From: Littorina saxatilis
Lineage: Eukaryota > Mollusca > Gastropoda > Littorinimorpha > Littorinidae
Direction of reading: 5' to 3'
NCBI RefSeq assembly: GCF_037325665.1
Contig: NC_090248.1
Span: forward strand, 18,153,685 to 18,217,684
Length of the DNA stretch: 64,000 nt
Shown piece after piece: positions 11,896 to 23,103 of this stretch. The notes under the pieces are model-generated. The model did no database searches. It saw only the letters and a program-made list of their open reading frames with translations, and was not told the DNA's origin. The position numbers and the translations under genes were made by a program. Each line of letters opens with the position of its first letter. Within the stretch, counting starts at the first letter, position 1.

Positions 11896-12339
11896 AACCC
11901 TCAGCGAAAGCTGAAGGGTTATTGTGACGATGACTTTCTGTCTGATGTCTGTATGTCTTTCTGTATGATGTCTGTATGTCTTTCTGTATGATGTCTGTCT
12001 GTCATGATGTCTGGATCCACCGATCTCAAAAAGTTATGAACCGATTTTGATGAAAATTTCAGGAAAGATGACAAACTGGGAGTGCTCCGGACTCTGTTCG
12101 TTCGTTCGTTAGCTAGTTTTACTTCCATGTATCTTGGGATAGATGTAAAGAAGACTGGTCACATTATACTGAAACCACCAAACCAGGGTCGGCAACAGGA
12201 TAAATGATATGGGCACCCACAGCCCAATGCTGGATTCGAACCCGTGACCTCTCGATCATGAGCCCGGGGCTCTACCGACTGACCGATCCAGCTCCCCGGA
12301 CTCTGTAAGCCTGGTATTTATTAAGTATCGCTGAGGGTT
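11896..12339. mobile_element. MITE-like element with AACCCTCAGCG ends
   Basis: AACCCTCAGCG at 11896-11906 is inverted as CGCTGAGGGTT at 12329-12339. The interior has TGATGTCTGTATGTCTTTC iterations and AAAAAGTTATGAACCGATTT. It is split by the SINE at 12098-12295; without the SINE it is about 235 bp. Confidence 0.65.
12098..12295 (-). mobile_element. Complete tRNA-derived SINE with 11-bp target duplication
   Basis: CCGGACTCTGT occurs at 12087-12097 and again at 12296-12306, flanking exactly this segment. On the - strand the head is tRNA-like: TCGGTAGAGCCC (A-box region), a CAT anticodon-like loop and GGGTTCGAATCC (B-box). The 3' end is a short (ACGA)n tail, GCTAACGAACGAACGA. Confidence 0.88.
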
Positions 12340-12364
12340 ATGCGCTCTTATGCGTGCTCTTGTT

Positions 12365-13020
12365 TGGTATTGCTTTTTGACTCACATGCGAAGCAAAAGT
12401 GAGTCTATGTACTCACCCGAGTCGTCTGTCCGTCCGTCCCGGCGTCAGTCCGTCCGGAGAACTTTAACGTTGGATATTTCTTGGACACTATTCAGTCTAT
12501 CAGTACCAAATTTGGCAAGATGGTGTATGATGACAAGGCCCCCAAAAACATACATAGCATCTTGACCTTGCTTCAAGGTCAAGGTCGCAGGGGCCATAAA
12601 TGTTGTCTAAAAAACAGCTATTTTTCACATTTTCCCCATTTTCTCTGAAGTTTTTGAGATTTAATACCTCACCTATATATGATATATAGGGCAAAGTAAG
12701 CCCCATCTTTTGATACCAGTTTGGTTTACCTTGCTTCAAGGTCAAGGTCACAGGTGCTCTTCAAAGTTGGATTGTATACATATTTTGAAGTGACCTTGAC
12801 CCTGAACTATGGAAGATAACTGTTTCAAACTTAAAAATTATGTGGGGCACATGTTATGCTTTCACCATGAGACACATTTGGTCACATATGATCAAGGTCA
12901 AGGTCACTTTGACCCTTATGAAATGTGACCAAAATAAGGTAGTGAACCACTAAAAGTGACCATATCTCATGGTAGAAAGAGCCAATAAGCACCATTGTAC
13001 TTCCTATGTCTTGAATTAAC
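12365..13020. repeat. Dispersed repeat rich in TCAAGGTCA nuclear-receptor-type half-sites
   Basis: TCAAGGTCA lies at 12573-12581, 12736-12744, 12742-12750, 12892-12900 and 12898-12906, and its complement at 12791-12799; near matches occur elsewhere. This 9-mer is the extended half-site bound by monomeric ERR/NR5A receptors. A truncated relative lies at 2577-2745. No coding capacity is seen and the element class is unknown. Confidence 0.7.
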
Positions 13021-13297
13021 AGCGTATCGCGCAAAACTGAAGTAATCAAAACCCATAAACTAACCCTAAAACCTAACCTTAACCCCTAAATCTCACAAAA
13101 ATCGTACAAAAATTGAAGAATTAAAACTTTAAGAAAATGAGCAAATAGAATATATAAAAAAAAAGTGCAAAATCGCAAATATCTGTGGCTTCTAATCGGA
13201 AATTGTCCATCGATCGGCAGTACTATACACACTATTGCTTTTCAGGTTGACGATATCACTGAATAAAAAGTAAATAGTAGATATGGGCTGTTTAACC

Positions 13298-14155
13298 CCG
13301 AGTACGCAGTACTAGGGTCCTGCAGACTTTAATTGTGTGTGTGTGTGTGTGTGTGTCTGTCTGTCTGTCTGTCTGTTCGTCTCGACTTAACAGCTTATTG
13401 CTGGGAAACTACTGGGCGCAGTTCGTTCAAAAGTTGATACACTAACTTGATAATAGGTCCGATTGATCGTATTAAAACTTCATAATGTTACCTGGGACCT
13501 AAATGCGAAATATTCCACAAAAACGACTCTTAACGGGGGGAGGTTTGGCGGTGGGAGTACAACTGCCGTGCAGCTAATGGAACAGCCAGCTAGCTGGTGC
13601 GAATCACGTCCGCCTATGGCCAAAGTGATCCGGGATCGATTCCCGGCATGGGCGGTCTATATTTTTTTAATTTTTTTTTAAATTCTTGTTTACTATTGTT
13701 TATTATGAACGTTTTAATGTTTTATTTCACTCTAATAATTTTTTTAATTGTGTAAAATAAATAAATAATTTTTTTTTTAAATTCTTGTTTACTATTGTTT
13801 ATTATGAACGTTTTAATGTTTTATTTTACTCTAATAATTTTTTTAATTGTGTAAAATAAATAAATAATTTTTTTTTTAAATCCACGTGCACAAGACGAAA
13901 GCACGTCCGCCTATGGCCAAAGTGATCCGGGTTCGATTCCCGGCATGGGTGGTCTATTTGTTTGTTTTTTTGTTTTTTTTTAAAAATTCTTGTTTACTAT
14001 TGTTTATTATGAACTTCTTAATGTTTTATTTTACTCTAATAATTTTTTTAATTGTGTAAAATAAATTAAATTTTTTTTTTAAACTCCACGTGCACAAGAC
14101 AAAAAAGTTCATACTGGGGGAGCGAGCCAGTCTGAAGAGTACTCGGGTCCAGCGC
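13298..14155. repeat. AT-rich tandem units interspersed with tRNA-like SINE halves
   Basis: A unit of roughly 100 bp (AAATTCTTGTTTACTATTG ... TTAATTGTGTAAAATAAA) occurs at about 13680-13775, 13778-13880 and 13982-14085. Before the first and third units lies a tRNA 3'-half (GTCCGCCTATGGCCAAAG then CCGGGTTCGATTCCCGG) at about 13606-13655 and 13899-13948. GAGTACGCAGTACTAGGGTCC near 13301 and AGTACTCGGGTCC near 14139 may be the element's ends. Confidence 0.65.
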
Positions 14156-14159
14156 CAGC

Positions 14160-15125
14160 GCCAGCGTTTTTTATTTTGGGTTGTGACTGATGATAAAACT
14201 ATTTTTCATTTCCCCCGTAAATTCCGCACACACTGTCACTTAAGATAACTACAGAGTTCAATAATAATCATCACAGACGAGCATTTTCTTCACAGCTGCA
14301 CGAGGCAAAGGGCAAAAGTCAACAGTGTCTTCAAAGTTTGTCAATAACATAAGTGTCACAGAACAAACGATCAATCCCAATAACATTTCATATGGGTGTT
14401 GAACTGTCTCTTAAAACGACTTAGGCACTACCCAAAATTTAAATATGCGAGCAATATTATTTTCACTTTTTTACAAACAAAAGTAGTAGCAAATGACATG
14501 TTCTAAACGAATGACAGCCATATGTGTCGAGTGAACCTGTTGTGATGTTGACCGAAACTTAAGTTACAAATCAACAATTTCGTGTGTGTAAATTTATCAA
14601 CATTCATTTTGTAAAAAAAAGTATCAAAAACCATTTTTCTATGTTTGTCTTTTTCTGTGTTTACTTTATACATGTAAAAGACGGCGCATGCCAAGTAGGT
14701 AATCATTTTGAGAAACCGTTTGGTTGTAATAACACTTTTTCCTTCGGATTTGACATTCGTTATTTTCCCAGCTCAAAGCAACACAAGACGTTGTCAAGAC
14801 TCACATGTTAAGGCTGACATCTCTCAGAACCGGAAAAAAACCGTGTGTGTAAATTTCAAACTGGTAAATCTTAATCAAATGAACTAATTTGGCGACCATT
14901 TTACCCCTTTATCATTAAATTTGCTAATGAGAATCAAAAATGAATTAGTATAGTCGTTAAGTGACATTTATTGGAATGCGATTATTGGAAGCAGATAAGG
15001 TCGTTTTATAAAACAAGTTGGATTTTTATACCTATCTTGATATTGTAAAATCACATTTAATCAAAATCTGCATTTAGATTAAAACAATAGTCTCCGTGTG
15101 TGTGCCAAAGCTTAGGTTACATCTT
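14160..15125. other. No recognisable feature
   Basis: AT-rich sequence with only short frames. I see no gene, repeat copy or structured element here. Confidence 0.5.
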
Positions 15126-15134
15126 CCACACGCG

Positions 15135-15370
15135 TCAGGTGTGTGTGTGTGTGTATGTGTGTGTGCTCCAGAGAAATAACATTGTGTATTGTGGTACCCC
15201 AAACACGACTTGAATAGCAAATCAAGTCCGAATCACAACAATATCAGAGGACATCAAAAGAGTAAGGTTTTCAGGAATATTTTCTTCGCCCTAAGAAAAA
15301 GATACCTCGAATCTGTAATTGTCACCTGAGAGAAAAAAAATCACAGTGGTTTTTCTTGCCTCGGTCAATA
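15135..15370. repeat. Dispersed repeat, copy 1
   Basis: From a short (GT)n through GCTCCAGAGAAATAACATTG to GTGGTTTTTCTTGCC it matches 31385-31620 on the same strand with scattered differences. Both copies are preceded by (GT)n. Confidence 0.8.
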
Positions 15371-15899
15371 CATACTCTCCCAAAAAAGAAACTTTGATTT
15401 TTTTTTCAAATATGTTAGAGGAAAGCACCAAAATTCAGTTTGAAGTTTGGCAGTTACATTGTTGCTTACCACTAAAGCACAAAAAGAACATCATTGAACC
15501 AAGTCTTTACTGGGTGGTCGCCCTTTTATCGAATTGAAAAAATATAGTCTGCACAAAAATCATGAATTCTGGCAGGCAAATAGAAGTATGATTAGATTTC
15601 AATATGTACAGTTTGTTTGTGATCGGTAAGAATGCATTTTGCAAGTCGCACTAGTGTGAGAGCATGGATCTGAAAGATGTCGGATTTTCTGCGGCAAAAC
15701 ACCTCGGGTCGCCTGCGGCACGAGCTCGGCATACAGCATTAGGATGTCGGCTAAAAGGCAGTTGAGGTACGGCATGTGACGACTGCCGCTCTTCAGCCGC
15801 CTGCGCGCCGCTGCAACGCCGCTTTGCAAAACATCAGCGGGGCGCAGGCGGTTGCCGCCCTCGTCCCGCTTAATTTGCCACCCTCGCCGCGCTGACGGC

Positions 15900-16320
15900 C
15901 CGATTGTGCAATGCTGCCTGGGTTACAGGAGATCGCGTGGTGATTTTGGAGACGGACAGTGTGTCAATAACTTTTCAATGGAGTAAGACAATTCAGCGTA
16001 AAGAACGCTCCATGGAAATAAAGCTTCCTGCAATGCCTTTACAACCTTTATGCCCTATGTCCGCAGTGACTGATATGTTTCATGTGTTGGGACCGATGGG
16101 CCCCAAGGCGCAGGTTTTTCCGATCAAAGGATCTGATTTCAATAAGAAACTGCGTGTAACTGCTGCCGTTGCTGGAGGGGATTTCTCCAGTCACAGTTTG
16201 GGCGTTGAGTAGTGGCGTGCCGGGTGCAATAGTCAAGGTGATGGGGGACTGGAAAAGCACTGCTTACTTAGGTTAATTAGATCAGCTGCCGCCCAAGATG
16301 ATTGACTCGTATAGATTGCA
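15900..16320 (+). mobile_element. Fossil tyrosine-recombinase (DIRS/Crypton-type) fragment
   Basis: Short stretches resemble the integrase-like domain of YR elements: a WSKTIQ-like strand, CPMSAVT, SSHSL and VKVMGDWKS. It is a broken relic with several interruptions. No terminal repeats, reverse transcriptase or capsid part can be assigned here. Plainly old; treated as a fossil. Confidence 0.6.
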
Positions 16321-16565
16321 TATAGTCCGCAAAACACCTTCAACTATTACAACATAACAATCATAACTAAAAAATAATACGTTTCTTGAATTGGGCGGAA
16401 TAGCGAATGTTACTTCCTATTTGGGATTTATCTCAGCTCTGTACAATGTTATTTTTCATGGTCATTGTCAGATGGTATTTTTGTCTTAAGTAAACTACCC
16501 TCGTTACTTGGCCCAAATCAAATGAACCTCCTGGCTACGTATGTTGGTACGGAAGCGTGAGTGTA

Positions 16566-16570
<5 letters not shown>

Positions 16571-16633
<63 letters not shown>

Positions 16634-16680
16634 AGTGTGTGTGTGTGTGTGTGTGTATGTGTGTGTGTGTGTGTGTGTGT
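16571..16680. repeat. (GT)n microsatellite
   Basis: Nearly pure GT with isolated CA/TA interruptions. Apparent Val/Cys- or His/Thr-rich frames are artefacts of the repeat. Confidence 0.98.
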
Positions 16681-16815
16681 TAGTCAGTGACAATTTGCCT
16701 TGTGTCCTACAGTTGCAGCTAGGAAATAGGGGGGGATGCATTAGTGAGTAGTTTAAGTGTGAGTTTAGAGGGAGCGGTCAGCGACCATAAACTCTATTTA
16801 AACGAGACAGATAAT

Positions 16816-17031
16816 TGTGACCCTCCATCACGGAATGAGTCGCATGTCACCTCGCGCAGTTCTGCGCTTGGCTTAATATAAGTCCGGGGGGACCTTAGTC
16901 ACAGGCTTAAAACTCGAAAAGTGTTCGCTCTTTGCTAAAACGGGTTTCACCAATAGATAGAGCATAAAACAATAAAAATATAAAAATCATGCAAAGGTGA
17001 CATGCGACTCATTCCGTGGTGGAGGGTCACA
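16816..17031 (-). mobile_element. GTGACCCTCC MITE, copy 1 (inverted relative to other copies)
   Basis: Terminal inverted repeats of about 36 bp (TGTGACCCTCCATCACGGAA ... TTCCGTGGTGGAGGGTCACA). The interior matches copies at 48569-48820 and 55609-55861 in reverse. It is internally shorter. Target duplications are not clear. Confidence 0.88.
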
Positions 17032-17134
17032 TATGCAGCGAGATGGAGGGGGGAGGGGTGTATAAGTAATGCAGTAGGAAGTGGAAACAGACCCGTGAGA
17101 ACGATTGCGGGGAATGGAAGATGGTTGGAGGGCA

Positions 17135-17153
17135 GGGGGGGGGGGGGGGGGGG
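17135..17153. repeat. G19 homopolymer
   Basis: An uninterrupted run of 19 G within a G/A-rich stretch. Confidence 0.95.
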
Positions 17154-17989
17154 AGGTGGTGAGTGAAGGAGAGCATCTGGAATGAAACAATGGTAACAGA
17201 TAAAGGAGTCCGAGAGAGCGAGTACCGTAGTCACTAGTATAGCAGCGCAGCGGCCTGCAAAGCAAGTTAGCGATTTCGGTAGAGGTAAGTTACATCTTGC
17301 AATAGAAAACTGGGGTTCTACTGCTACTGCTATTCATACATGTATGAAGCCAGTATGATTGTTCCATAGCGAATTTGAAACTGCAGAACATCAAACACTG
17401 CGTCCATTAACAGGCACATCTTTATCTGTGCAAGGACTCTTGAAAACGTGACATTATCTTTTTTAATGAAACATTGTCGATCTAAAACATCGAAAAGGAC
17501 CAGAATGAATGGCTTGTTTTCAAGTGTTGATAACACCTTGACTTCGGAGCAGCATTTGAATTAAACAAGACATTAAGATACGTTTGGAATATTTGTTTTT
17601 AAGATTATATAAAGAAAAGAGGGAAAAGGAGAGAGAGAGAAGGAGAGAGAGATGATGAGGATGATGGAACCTTATTTTTCAAGGATGGAGGTTTAAGGCG
17701 ACGCCTTTTCTTACAACCGGTCCTTACTTCTAATACAAATGTCTAATACATGATAAACAAGTAAAACAACATGACAAAGAAACAAATTAAACGAACGAAC
17801 CAGCAAACAATCAACAAGTAAGCAAACAAGCAAATAAACACAAACAACAAAAGGACAAAGTAAGCAACATACAAATCGAAAGCGAAACATGCAACATGTT
17901 AATTGAGGTTACACATGTAAAGTGATCGACGGTAAAATTCACACGATACCAACGTTGACACTAATGCCTACAATGATTATATGGTGTAA

Positions 17990-18060
17990 ATGATGATGAT
18001 GAAGATGATGATGATGGTGATGATGATGATGATGATGATGATGGTGAGAAGGATGATGAA

Positions 18061-18095
<35 letters not shown>

Positions 18096-18112
18096 GGATG
18101 AGGATGATGATG
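17990..18112. repeat. (GAT)n microsatellite, probably the expanded tail of the adjacent LINE
   Basis: GAT repeats with GAA/GGT variants. It starts exactly at the 3' end of the - strand LINE, so it reads as a LINE tail of (ATC)n. Confidence 0.85.
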
Positions 18113-18114
18113 GA

Positions 18115-18838
18115 AAATCGCAACATAAATTCCACATAATACATGTAATAAAGAACATCTGTTGTAATTCATAAAGCTTTGCCAATTGTTGACAGCTACT
18201 TGCACATGTTAAGACTAGTATAGCCATCTAGGTAGACATATAATGATTATGCAGAGCTTGTTTAAAACTCTTTAGTGAGGTTAATGATCTTATTACAGAC
18301 GGAATGGAGTTCCGCACCATAGAGCCAGAGGAGGCTTGACTAGTTTTGAACAAATCAATCGTGGGTATTGGTGGTAGAAAATTGATAGACCCGTACCTTT
18401 CGGTGACTCTGTGAAATAGGTCCTGAATATAATTGGGCACTTCGCCATGATATACTTTATACATCATTACAGTCTTATTAAACTGTAACTGTTTAACTAG
18501 CAGCAGGTAGTTTAGATTCTTTACCTTCAAATCAGCTGATAATTGTGGACCATTTAACATGATTTTAGCTGCCCGACGATGTAGAGAGTTTAACTTTTTC
18601 ATGTGAACATCAGAGACGACATCCCAAAGAGTTGATGCGTAATTAATATGGGATAAGATGTGGGCATGATAAAATAGTTTTAGTGTTGTGATATCGACAT
18701 ATTGCTTTAACTTTGATAGCAGAAACAAACTCTTGGATACTTTTTGACAAATATAATGTACATGAGATTGCCATTTTAATTCTTGATCGACTATCACACC
18801 CAAAACACGATGTTCCGTTACCTGCTGAACAGGTTGTG
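18115..18838 (-). mobile_element. 5'-truncated CR1/L2-type LINE with (ATC)n tail
   Basis: The - strand frame from 18803 to 18228 encodes 191 residues of the LINE ORF2 C-terminus after the RT active site: GVIVDQELKWQSHV, INYASTLWD, LNSLHRRAAKIML and a final LTSLKSFKQAL. It is a close relative of the element at 26330-30437. The 3' UTR ends at about 18115 directly in the (ATC)n tract. The 5' truncation point abuts a (TC)n tract (18840-18905 on this strand). Confidence 0.85.
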
Positions 18839-18839
18839 A

Positions 18840-18866
18840 TTCCAGAGAAAGATTTAGAGAGAGATT

Positions 18867-18906
<40 letters not shown>

Positions 18907-18978
18907 GGGGATGGCGGATTGAGAGTGAGAGTGATCGATGAAGATGATACATGTGTGTATTGGAGCGCGTGCGGTGTA

Positions 18979-19018
<40 letters not shown>

Positions 19019-19235
19019 CGTGCGTGCGTGTGTGTGTGTATGTGTGTGTGTGCGCGTGTGTGTGTGTGTCTGTGTGTGTCCATGTCTGTGTGTCTGTGTG
19101 TGTGCGTCCATGTGTATGTCCGTATGTGTGTGTGTGTGTGTGTGTGTGTGTACGTGAGTGCGTGAGTGCGTGTGTGTGTGTCTGCGCGTGCGTGCGTGCG
19201 TGCGTGTGTGTGTGTGTGTGTAGGGATTGGTGTGT
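18840..19235. repeat. (GA)n then compound (GT)n/(GC) microsatellites
   Basis: (GA)n lies at 18865-18902. From 18978 to 19225 GT repeats are broken by GCGT and CTGT units. Long frames here on both strands are low-complexity artefacts. Confidence 0.95.
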
Positions 19236-19544
19236 GTGTAGGGATTGGTGGTTGGCTGTGTCAATAGAACATCAAAGACATGTTCCACAAAAAGGACAAT
19301 GGCCTAGAGAAGGGAGAGTGAGGGGTAAGGCGGAGAAAGGAAGAAGAGGAAGGATTGACCGTACGATGTCAATAACAATCTTCGAGTGATTATCCGGCTT
19401 AAGGTATACTGAATAGAGATATGAAGTGTCTTCTATTTCGGGGATATTGAATTTGACTTGGAAATTAACGAACCAATGTAATCTGGTATAAGTGCCTTTT
19501 TGAATTTCGAGGAAAATGCAGAAAAAACAGACATAAGTAAGCTG

Positions 19545-19673
19545 TCCGACAGACAGACAGACATACACACACACACCAACAGACATACACGCACGCACGA
19601 ACGAACGCACGCACGCACAAACAAATAAACAAACAAACAAACAAACACACACACAACGCACACACACCTACAC

Positions 19674-19709
<36 letters not shown>

Positions 19710-19714
19710 CACAT

Positions 19715-19753
<39 letters not shown>

Positions 19754-19883
19754 CCCATTACTTTCATGAAACGCCCATATACCTATTTAGCTATATTTGC
19801 ATCCAGATCTGTTATCTGTTATCTTTGAGATATGAGTGTGTAAATATATACATGTGGGGTGTGTCCGTGTGTGTATGTGCGGC

Positions 19884-19963
<80 letters not shown>

Positions 19964-19970
19964 ATACGCA
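19545..19970. repeat. (CA)n, (CAGA)n, (CAAA)n and (GT)n microsatellites
   Basis: Mixed CA/CAGA/CAAA repeats at 19545-19750 and GT repeats at 19888-19963. Confidence 0.95.
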
Positions 19971-19989
19971 TGTGTGCGTGCGTGCATAC

Positions 19990-21140
19990 GTATGTTGCAG
20001 AGAAAGACAGTTTTTACTGCGCAGTTATTATGTTAAAGATGCCTTCGGGACTAAAAGATAAATATGTACACAAATCTGTCGCTGAAATCGACTCTACGAT
20101 TTGATGGCGAGCGAATTGCGATGAATCTGGTATTATCAAAGATGTTTTTCTGTTGAAATTACAAGCTTTGTTTGGGAAGTCAATTAATGTAATCGTTAAA
20201 GTTAGAAAGGATATCGGTTTCCCTTTTTCCCTTCAACTGTAATTTTCATAACAGGATGCAGGTCGGTCACAGGCAGGTCACGACGCTTTTCGTGATACTC
20301 AGGATCTAAGAACCAAATAGGGGACGTTCCCTTAAACTGTAAGAGTTTTTCTTTCACAGGTGCAGCCTGGTCACAGACAGATAATGTCGATTTTCCTTTC
20401 ATCCAAGATCTAACAACCGAAGGGAAAATAGCGTTCTAAATGTAGACAACAACAGTAAGTGTTGTGGATCCAATATTCTGGCACCTGAGAGAATAAGCAT
20501 TGGAATAGACAACTTTTCCCCATCGGTCAGTGCATTCAACAATAGGAGTACCACTTGTTATCACCCTAGTTCAACCACAACCACTGGGAGAGGTGCGGTT
20601 ACCCTTGATTTTAGAATTGTCTTTCACGTGAAGTCCTTTAAGTACTCTCACAAAACAACAGTAAGCTGTCGAGACGAAGTAGAGAAAAACTGTCGTATTA
20701 CAAAACATATCAAATACGGTTTTATTAGTTTTTCGAGTCAAATTCAGCACAACACATGTGTTAGAAATAAGTGGTAAAACGCCTTAAGCTACGGTGAAAT
20801 ATTATTAAAGCAAAGACAAAAAGTACTTCACCACGCACAGTGTCTTTCATCAGTCGATGTTTGGTTTAGGCATACAAACCGACGAAATATTTGAACATAA
20901 AAAGCACTTTAAATGTATATGGCTTTGTTATTTGACCGAATAAACACGCTGTATGGGTGCTTGAAATAAAGATAAAAATGTTTAAAAGGCACCATCCTTC
21001 TAGTATAAGCAATCATGCACACCACTACAAATTTGACCAGGGTTTTACGTGTGATAAGTGCACCCTTCCACTTGGGCACATACCAAACATCAAAAGACTG
21101 ACTACTTTTTGTGCAGAACGGTTATTTTGGTGTATGTGTT
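19990..21140. other. No gene; a degenerate tandem pair at 20235-20420
   Basis: ACTGTAA ... CAGGTCGGTCACAGGC ... GATCTAAGAACC recurs about 115 bp later as ACTGTAAG ... CAGCCTGGTCACAGAC ... GATCTAACAACC. The remainder shows nothing recognisable. Confidence 0.5.
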
Positions 21141-21142
21141 GA

Positions 21143-21490
21143 CGGGCGCATTGTCCAAGTGGAAAAGAAGCAGGCCTCCCATGCTGAAGATTGAGTGTTT
21201 GATTCACGGCCGCGCCTGGTAGAGATTTTTAGATCTCCAAGGTCAACTTGTGTGCAGACCTGCTAGTGCCTTATCCTCCTTCGTGTGTACGCGCAAGCAA
21301 AAGACCAAAGTGCGCACGGAAAAGATCCTGTAATCCATGGCGGGGTAAAACAGGTCATACACGTCAAACCCCGGTTGTGCAAACACGAGTGAACGTGGGA
21401 GTCTAACCCCATGAACGAAGAAGAAGAAGAAGAAGAAGAAGAAGAACAAGAAGAAGAACAAGAACAAGAACAAGAACAAGAAGAAAAAGA
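21143..21490 (+). mobile_element. tRNA-derived SINE with (GAA)n tail
   Basis: A degenerate tRNA-like head (GCGCATTGTCCAAGTGG and GAGTGTTTGATTCAC, B-box-like) is followed by a non-tRNA body (AGACCTGCTAGTGCC, GCACGGAAAAGATCCTG). It ends at ACCCCATGAACGAAG and a GAA/CAA tail (21417-21485). The serine- or phenylalanine-rich frames on the other strand are tail artefacts. Confidence 0.7.
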
Positions 21491-22015
21491 AGTCATTGAG
21501 TTAATCTTTACAAGTGACACCCATGTTAAATCAATTCACCAAAACCGACTATGCTTTTAAGAAGGAAAATGCTCTTATCACACGTGGAAGCATGGGCTGC
21601 TCTGTTGCGGTGAACAAGATTGCATATGGTGGAAGAACGGAGCCTTTAAGCTTTGGGCAATTGAGAGTATATTGCTTTATCACGTGAAGAAAAGCTGCGC
21701 TCGAGCTGTACGATGCCTCTTATTGGCCAATACTTCATCGAATGGAGGCCAAAAGCTGGAACAGCCTTTCTGCTCTTAACAGTAAAACAAAGTACGGAGT
21801 GTCGCTTTCAAAAGGCGAGTCATTTCTGCTTTTGGGGTAATTCTTAAAACCGAAAATAATACTTTGCTCCTTTTAACGCCAATTGCAACTCCAGAACGAA
21901 TGCAAATGCAAAGTTGAATTAAAAAAAATCTACATCCAGCAAAGGACTGTGTAAAAGAAACATCAGCACGAATCATTCTTGCTGTGATCCGTGAAACAAA
22001 ACCATACTTACGAAA

Positions 22016-23065
22016 ATGTTTTTGACATATGTGTTGCTGTTTTGCATTGTGCTGAAATCTGATCCAATCTGGGCCAACGATGTAGTGAAGCATCATGGTT
22101 TCGTCGGGTGTCCGATAGCAAAAGTGGTTATCGAACAGGGCCCGGACACAATGACTGGACGATCGTTGCTGCAGTGTGTGATGAGATGTTCGCAAAGTGA
22201 CCGCTGTAGCGGTGTGACGGTGTGTCCAAGCGGCGAGACAGGACATGTCCGGTGTCAGCTCAGATCCAATGACACCACTCGTGCACCGTGTCTGCAAGGC
22301 CAGACCCACAACAGCTGTCATCTGGTGTACAGGGTTAGTTTCAAACGATACTTAAGAAGTATGCAAACATTACACAAAGCACGGGGTAAATTTGAAATTA
22401 ACTGGACATACGTGTCTTGAAAATTAGACAACTCTGCGGTATTTTGCAGAAAGCCAGATGTATCATTGAGAAAGCGTGAAGAAAAGGTAGTCGCGAGGCT
22501 GGAGGAAGTGTGTATGCGGAAAGGTAAACGCAAAACTGGGGAGGTTTGCATACAATTAGACTGTTAAGTAAGTCTTGATACCCAGTAAGTTTCAAAGAAA
22601 ATTGGAAGCTCTATCCTTTGGTTGAACAACTTAGAAACAAGTGTGCTTTTGGTTAGCTGATGTATTGTTTCTGAACTTTGTGTATCATCTTTCAAACTTG
22701 TATGATATCAGACTAGTGCCAACTCGAAGGGAGAGGCAGACGCAACCCCGACTGATGACTCGACGACATCGACTCCTACGACGACAGAGATGACGTGTGC
22801 GAACGGGGGAACTCCTAATGGCACAAAGTGTTTCTGTCCCCTGCCCTTCGCTGGAAGACGCTGTCAGCGATATATGAGAGGTAGATGTGTGTGTCGTGGG
22901 GGTGAAAAGGGAGTGTTGTTGAGGTACATATGTGAGTGTGTGATTATGTGTGTGTGTGTGTGTGTGTTTGTGTATGTATGTGTGTATGTGTGTGTGTGTG
23001 TGTGTGCGTGCGTGCGTGTGTGTGTATGTGTGTGTGTGCGTGTGTTAGTGTGTGTGTGTGTGTGT

Positions 23066-23103
<38 letters not shown>

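Noticed and set aside
12183-12295. Possible tRNA-Met-like gene on -
   Set aside because: It is the head of a SINE with target duplications; tRNA arms are imperfect and a SINE body follows.
13606-13950. Possible tRNA genes
   Set aside because: Only the 3' half of a tRNA fold is present, twice, within a repeat array.
15599-15829. GC-rich 76-codon frame on - with possible conserved protein
   Set aside because: No recognisable motif; may be the antisense of the neighbouring recombinase relic.
17939-18227. His-rich and Ser-rich frames
   Set aside because: Generated by the (GAT)n tail of a LINE.
18919-19389. Cys/Val-rich 156-codon frame (cysteine-rich peptide?)
   Set aside because: Pure consequence of (GT)n/(GC) repeats; similar frames at 16557, 19859, 22790, 31147 and 50808 are likewise repeat artefacts.
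21243-21520. Phe- or Ser-rich membrane-like frames on -
   Set aside because: Products of the (GAA)n tail of a SINE read backwards.
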